Source: Candidatus Hecatellales archaeon (GTDB lineage Archaea > Thermoproteota > Bathyarchaeia > Hecatellales > Hecatellaceae). From it: a stretch of DNA of 9,332 nucleotides. The stretch is taken from assembly GCA_003662305.1 (NCBI GenBank), contig QMXU01000032.1, positions 1 to 9,332 on the forward strand, read 5' to 3'. A program made the translations under genes and the position numbers. Below are positions 7,201 through 9,332 of this stretch, piece by piece; position 1 is the stretch's first letter; every line of letters begins with the position of its first letter. A model generated the notes under the pieces. That model was not told the origin of the DNA. It worked only from the letters and a program-made list of their open reading frames with translations, and searched no databases.

Positions 7201-7514
7201 CCAGGTTCTCCGCCAGCATGCTCTCGGATGCGCTGTTTAACCTGTTCCACGGCATGCTCGTACCCTCTTCCAGTATTAAACGTTCTAGGCTTCTCATACT
7301 CTATGACTACATGCCCGTAAAGCGCGTCAGCTCTTCCACCAGAAACCAGAGTAAAATCGTAACGCCCCGGAGAAATAGCTAAAGGACTGAAAACCTTGGC
7401 AGTTAAAATATTTACGGCGCGAACCTTGAAGCCCTCCTTGCTGATGGACTCTGCAGCTGCCCTCCTGATTTCAGCAGCCAAGTCCTCGAAGTCAACCGAG
7501 AAGGCCCTGCCCAA
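4242..7514 (-). CDS. Type IIG-like restriction/N6-adenine DNA methyltransferase
   Basis: A 1090-residue protein that should methylate adenine in a specific DNA sequence and may also cleave DNA. N-terminal about 150 residues look like a PD-(D/E)xK nuclease: GGRADALYG with D63, then VVIEYEKP with E72 and E74-K75, where a usual ExK is here ExE followed by Lys. A helical linker follows. The methyltransferase core has LGEYYTP (366-372), the SAM-binding motif DPACGSGTF (410-418), GFDLNP (450-455), LADSIL (487-492) and the catalytic NPPW (604-607). The C-terminal 350 residues resemble target-recognition domains (LCALLNSS, GGKSFATPS, IRIPKF, then a helical H..LA..AHRLAEE tail). The start is the TTG at 7514; an in-frame TAA lies four codons upstream and no ATG or GTG intervenes. 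It lies 68 nt after a GIY-YIG-type gene and overlaps permease A. No separate specificity subunit is present. Methyltransferase firm, nuclease part likely, target unknown. Confidence 0.9.
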   Translation of the reverse strand: MGRAFSVDFEDLAAEIRRAAAESISKEGFKVRAVNILTAKVFSPLAISPGRYDFTLVSGGRADALYGHVVIEYEKPRTFNTGRGYEHAVEQVKQRIREHAGGEPGLPRYFGVVLDGYRIGFVRWREKIKDFESSRRPLKVNSITVARLVEAVAGLKRKALNAEELLNDFGPGSRIAENTVRVFYRKLSGKTATRTRVLFRDWRRVFSQVCAYSPEKLGGLKEAYGFEAGAVDVEKLLFSLHTYYALIVKLLAAEVASLYVSPKLLSYLERLEDTYFEGHEKLRCELGRLEEGEIFSVLGITNFPEADYFAWYLDEWDGEIAGRIAEIVKKLSDYDPSTAELEPERVRDLFKRLYQNLVPRKVRHDLGEYYTPDWLAELMLDEAGWTLETFERKRREAGGPLAPLDLRVLDPACGSGTFLVLAISRIREYVEENCIDRRTAVHRIIRNIVGFDLNPLAVIAARANYLIALGDLLREVGTGQTEIPVYLADSILVERDTTLYGSPVYKLKTAVGDFTVPAEIIEKGMLPKALRLLEDSVGKYSVNEFKGRLLREARIDGESATIMAELFSLLDKLEREGKNGIWLRILRNAFAPLFRGKFDCVVGNPPWVNWENLPGDYREATKPVWEKYGLRAKASAAQFELGKMKRDLSMLFTYVCADRYLNDNGTLGFLITQMVFKTRGAEVFRRFTLPDGKPLKVLKVHDMVSLKPFEKAANMTSAILLRKGEETEYPIPYIRWTKTGETDFSSMPLREVLSACKREALLALPVNQGDKASQWLTVRRGTLKALEKIRGKPAYKPHLGVNTGGANGVYWVKIVEKLPSRHVLIENLHKTGKLKLVKAFSRVEADLLYKLVRSGDLDKWLPKPEAYIIVPHTRQTDWQAIPENKLKNSLPETYRYFLKFREVLLKRSAYRLLRRGHPFYIMVDVRSNSFAPFKVAWKRMGNKINAAVLAEQDDPYIGRKPLIPQETISFVPLENREEAYYLCALLNSSCVNFLVKSFSQLGGKSFATPSVLGQIRIPKFSEDNRLHSALAKLAERAHRLAEEGLDGELAEVENEIDRLVAELYGLNDRELFEVKRRLAAGGLGACSLQP
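4270..4274 (-). promoter_or_regulatory. Shine-Dalgarno site of permease A inside the methyltransferase gene
   Basis: The minus strand reads GGAGG nine nucleotides before the TTG at 4260. It lies within the last codons of the upstream gene, which supports the TTG start and translational coupling. Confidence 0.55.
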
Positions 7515-7582
7515 CCCTAGTCCACATTATAGCTGTCTATAACTTCAGTTGATAAATCTGCCCTTCAACCAAGCTTACGAAA

Positions 7583-8152
7583 TTAATCAAGAGGCCCTAA
7601 AGATAAAAACTTCTGAATTATGATGGGGTTGCGCTTTAAGTCTTCCGGTGCAAGCTGATGCAACAAGATATAGACTCCTGGACCGGTAGGCTTATTATGG
7701 AGCTTATTACAGCTTAAGGCTCTAGACTTCAACATTCTGCTTAGTAGTTCTCGGTATCTTCGAGTTTTTGAATAATCCCATGGCTGCATTTTCCTATTTA
7801 GTACTGGTTTAAGCTTGCTTATAGCGTACCATTGGAAGTCGTGTGCTTCCTTATAGGATTCGCAGACAATATACTTCCACTTTCCAGACTTGATATAAGC
7901 TGAAACTACTGTTTCTCCCTCATTTGGATCTGACAGGTCTATTCGAATTCTCATGGACCCATTTCTACGCCTAGTTTTCCTTAGGCGATAACCTATTGCC
8001 TCAGCAACAGCTTTCCGAAGTGCTGAGCCTTCCACGTTCCCATGGCAGTGGTTTGTTATAATACGCTTGACCACGTTTCGAGAGTCGCCTACATAAATAT
8101 GCTTCCACGTTTCAACCAGCCCATTAGGGCAGTTAAAAGGGCTTGTTTTCAT
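7583..8152 (-). CDS. GIY-YIG-type nuclease-like protein
   Basis: A 189-residue basic protein. Residues 18-35 (HIYVGDSRNVVKRIITNH) match the YIG half of a GIY-YIG nuclease: Y20-V-G22 for YIG, then the arginine R30. GNVEGSALRK (38-47) follows, with E41, and later YIVCESYKEAHDFQWYAI and KPVLNRKMQPWD. The usual GIY strand is missing just before YVG; instead GPGVYILLH appears near the C-terminus (157-165). I chose the ATG at 8152, preceded by GGGGAAGG; a TTG one codon earlier is possible. It overlaps the DUF6884-like gene by 20 nt and precedes the methyltransferase by 68 nt, so a role in DNA cleavage or a defence module is plausible but inferred. The gene is more AT-rich than the methyltransferase (about 40% GC in a sampled 60-bp line), which hints at transfer. 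Ends in TAA. Confidence 0.75.
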   Translation of the reverse strand: MKTSPFNCPNGLVETWKHIYVGDSRNVVKRIITNHCHGNVEGSALRKAVAEAIGYRLRKTRRRNGSMRIRIDLSDPNEGETVVSAYIKSGKWKYIVCESYKEAHDFQWYAISKLKPVLNRKMQPWDYSKTRRYRELLSRMLKSRALSCNKLHNKPTGPGVYILLHQLAPEDLKRNPIIIQKFLSLGPLD

Positions 8153-8585
8153 CAAGCCTTCCCCGCACTTTAGCCATGGCTATCCCAATGGGTAAGCCTG
8201 CCACCGGTGCTTTGATTTTTACTGGGAATTCTTCAAAAACTTTCTTGATGATATCAGCATAATCGCTTCCGCCTAAAACCGTAACTTCATCGAACTTGTT
8301 AAGCTGTTTTCTTTTCACTTGCTCCCTTAGTTGAGATATACTTATAGAGTTTGTTGAAGGCTTTTTGAAAGTCACGTTATAGTTGGCGGGGATTATGAAG
8401 CTAGGTTCAATAAAGCCGTATTTTGCTGAGAGTATCACCCAGTGGTCACCGAATTTTTCAGCATACTTTCTATTAAGCTTGAAAGGTGCACCCACATACG
8501 CATCGCTCGCCCTAGTGGGGCCGATTTCAGGATTCTTATTCCAAATTTTTCTGGAACCGCAAGAGACGATTATGAGGAGTGGCAT
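8133..8585 (-). CDS. DUF6884-like protein of unknown function
   Basis: A 150-residue soluble protein. An N-terminal beta strand with IVSCGSRKIW (6-15) is followed by GPTRASDAYVG (22-32), a helix PFKLNRKYAEKF (34-45), WVILSAKYGFI (49-59) with the strongly conserved-looking SAKYG, IPANYNVTF (65-73), a helical stretch, and VLGGSDYADII (103-113). This order of motifs is what I recall for DUF6884-type proteins, which are common in phages and accessory regions and have no settled function to my knowledge. The start is ATG at 8585, with no good Shine-Dalgarno but a TATA-like box about 29 nt upstream, which fits a leaderless message. Its end overlaps the GIY-YIG-type gene, suggesting the two act together. 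AT-rich like that partner. Confidence 0.7.
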   Translation of the reverse strand: MPLLIIVSCGSRKIWNKNPEIGPTRASDAYVGAPFKLNRKYAEKFGDHWVILSAKYGFIEPSFIIPANYNVTFKKPSTNSISISQLREQVKRKQLNKFDEVTVLGGSDYADIIKKVFEEFPVKIKAPVAGLPIGIAMAKVRGRLDENKPF

Positions 8586-8610
8586 CCCTACTAGTAAACC
8601 ATGGAAAGCC

Positions 8611-8619
8611 TATAAAAAA
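8611..8619 (-). promoter_or_regulatory. TATA-like box for the DUF6884-like operon, also T-run after the upstream gene
   Basis: The plus strand TATAAAAAA (minus strand TTTTTTATA) is centred about 29 nt upstream of the ATG at 8585, consistent with a leaderless or nearly leaderless transcript. In the minus-strand direction the same T-run follows the C-rich TCCTCTCCCCT after the stop of the exported-protein gene (8641), so it could also end that transcript. Confidence 0.45.
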
Positions 8620-8640
8620 TAGGGGAGAGGATTTAAGCTT

Positions 8641-9153
8641 TCACTCGGCGAGCTTGTAGCGTAGGAGTTTCCCTGTGATGAGGTATTTTCCGTCTTCACA
8701 TTTGAAGCCTGCCCTAGACTTCATGTAGGCTCCTTCCTCTCCGGTTTCCCCCGTGTCTGAGGCTCTGATTAGGAAGTGGCTGGAGCCGTCAGGCCCCCAT
8801 GCCTCGCTTATCGCCTTAACGCCTCCACGGCTGAGGCTTACCGCCCAGCCCTCGCTCAACACGTATTTTTTCCCGTCGATTTCAACGTAGCCCTCAACAA
8901 GTTTGAGGGTTGTATACCTGCAGAAGCTGTCCGTAACCTCGAAGGTTAACTCTGCGGCTGCCGGCATGGTGATTACTTCACCGTCTTCCCCCCTGATTTT
9001 GGCGGTGGCTTCAACTGTTTCAACCTTGTGGAGGTCACCTACCTCTGAAGTGTTAGGTGCAAAGGCTACAGCCGCAGGCACGGCGAAAGGCGAAGCCAGC
9101 ATGGCGAATACTGCGAGCAGCGCAGCCAGCGAAAGCAAGCTTACGGCTTTCAA
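8641..9153 (-). CDS. Small exported protein of unknown function
   Basis: A 170-residue protein with a clear signal sequence: MKAVSLLSLAALLAVFAML gives a lysine followed by a long hydrophobic core. A small-residue stretch (PAAVAFAPN, 26-34) suits cleavage after about Ala30. The mature part is acidic and strand-rich, with three cysteines (one in DSFCRYTT and one in GFKCEDG are the two that lie in the mature region beside a DSF/DG context). No family recognised; the GVKAISEAWGPDG and SHFLIRASDTGE segments suggest a beta-sandwich-like fold, but this is only impression. The start is the TTG at 9153: TGA is in frame three codons upstream, and GGGGTGA lies 6 nt before it. A nearby ATG (9157) is in another frame. 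Separate promoter, so probably not part of the downstream operon. Ends in TGA. Confidence 0.75.
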   Translation of the reverse strand: MKAVSLLSLAALLAVFAMLASPFAVPAAVAFAPNTSEVGDLHKVETVEATAKIRGEDGEVITMPAAAELTFEVTDSFCRYTTLKLVEGYVEIDGKKYVLSEGWAVSLSRGGVKAISEAWGPDGSSHFLIRASDTGETGEEGAYMKSRAGFKCEDGKYLITGKLLRYKLAE

Positions 9154-9159
9154 CCATGG

Positions 9160-9166
9160 TCACCCC
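9160..9166 (-). promoter_or_regulatory. Shine-Dalgarno site fixing a TTG start for the exported protein
   Basis: The minus strand reads GGGGTGA six nucleotides before the TTG at 9153. It would be only two nucleotides before the out-of-frame ATG at 9157, which is too close, so the TTG is preferred. Confidence 0.6.
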
Positions 9167-9189
9167 GGAGGGAAGGTAGGCAGACCTGA

Positions 9190-9197
9190 AAATATAA
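9190..9197 (-). promoter_or_regulatory. TATA-like box for the exported-protein gene
   Basis: The minus strand reads TTATATTT. A start about 26 nt downstream (near 9167) would leave a short leader of roughly 14 nt that contains the Shine-Dalgarno. Confidence 0.5.
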
Positions 9198-9213
9198 GAA
9201 GTCGGAATGAAAA

Positions 9214-9234
9214 GTCTAGCTGAAGCGACTAGAC
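9214..9234. repeat. Perfect inverted repeat in the divergent spacer
   Basis: GTCTAG (9214-9219) and CTAGAC (9229-9234) flank a 9-nt centre. It lies about 17 bp upstream of the TATA-like box of the exported-protein gene and about 22 bp upstream of that of the rightward gene, a position suitable for a regulator binding both promoters. A hairpin is the alternative. Confidence 0.35.
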
Positions 9235-9256
9235 GAATCGTCCATAAGGGATATTC

Positions 9257-9265
9257 AAAAATATA
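9257..9265 (+). promoter_or_regulatory. TATA-like box for the rightward partial gene
   Basis: The AT-rich AAAATATAT is centred about 26 nt upstream of 9287. That would start transcription just before the ATG at 9299, leaving a short leader. The call rests on composition and spacing only. Confidence 0.35.
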
Positions 9266-9298
9266 TGGTGCTTCTCTTATGTGTGAGGATGCCGAAAC

Positions 9299-9332
9299 AT
9301 GATGGTTAAATGGTTCATCGGCTTCGACGTTG
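9299..9332 (+). CDS. Start of a gene running off the window (function unknown)
   Basis: Eleven codons reading MMVKWFIGFDV are open to the edge. GTGAGG at 9283-9288 is a possible ribosome binding site about 10 nt upstream, and a TATA-like box precedes it. The FIGFDV string is reminiscent of the phosphate-1 strand of ASKHA sugar kinases (often followed by G-T-T), and the next base is G, but this is far too little to name a product. It is divergent from the exported-protein gene. Confidence 0.45.
   Translation, partial: MMVKWFIGFDV

Noticed and set aside
8133..8152. Frameshifted fusion of the DUF6884-like and GIY-YIG-type genes
   Set aside because: Each has complete motifs, its own start and stop, and the second start has a purine-rich site before it; a 20-nt overlap is ordinary coupling.
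1..9332. tRNA, rRNA, CRISPR array, insertion sequence or attachment site
   Set aside because: I looked through the spacers, which are all short, and saw no cloverleaf-like segment, regularly spaced repeats, transposase motif or flanking direct repeats.

Overview
The window looks archaeal. Spacers carry AT-rich TATA-like boxes about 25 nt upstream of plausible transcription starts. Shine-Dalgarno-led TTG, GTG and ATG starts are mixed with one apparently leaderless gene. The gene families (a TIGR04076-type protein, paired ArsP-like half-permeases, a DUF6884-like protein) fit an uncultured archaeon of the Thermoproteota/Bathyarchaeia kind. That placement is an inference; no taxonomic marker is present.

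Left part (1-3208). The C-terminal two thirds of a SufS-type cysteine desulfurase is followed after 13 nt by an E1-like (MoeB/ThiF/HesA/UbaA) adenylating enzyme on the same strand. This is a natural sulfur-mobilisation plus sulfur-carrier-activation pair. It converges on argG (argininosuccinate synthase), which is more AT-rich than its neighbours. argG is divergent from a small cysteine-containing TIGR04076-type protein, and the 181-bp spacer holds a TATA-like box and a strong Shine-Dalgarno for argG.

Middle and right part (3224-8585, all minus strand). A compact array is read in this order: DUF6884-like protein, GIY-YIG-type protein, a 1090-residue combined nuclease/N6-adenine methyltransferase (type IIG-like), small permease A, small permease B. 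The junctions are a 20-nt overlap, a 68-nt gap, a 19-nt overlap and a 4-nt GTGA overlap, so the five may form one transcription unit. The first three genes resemble a restriction-modification or defence module. The two permeases are homologous halves of one transporter. Permease B, if started at the coupled GTG, carries an in-frame TAG at codon 37 with family-like sequence on both sides. This is the most intriguing point of the window: a Pyl-type readthrough, a nonsense mutation, or an internal reinitiation.

Right end (8641-9332). A small exported protein of unknown function has a TTG start fixed by its ribosome binding site. It is divergent from the first 11 codons of another gene that runs off the window. 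The spacer holds two TATA-like boxes and a perfect 6-bp inverted repeat.

Both convergent gene pairs are separated by hairpin-forming sequence. All ten complete 3' ends use TAA (seven) or TGA (three). No non-coding stretch exceeds 300 bases, and I saw no tRNA, rRNA, CRISPR array or insertion sequence.
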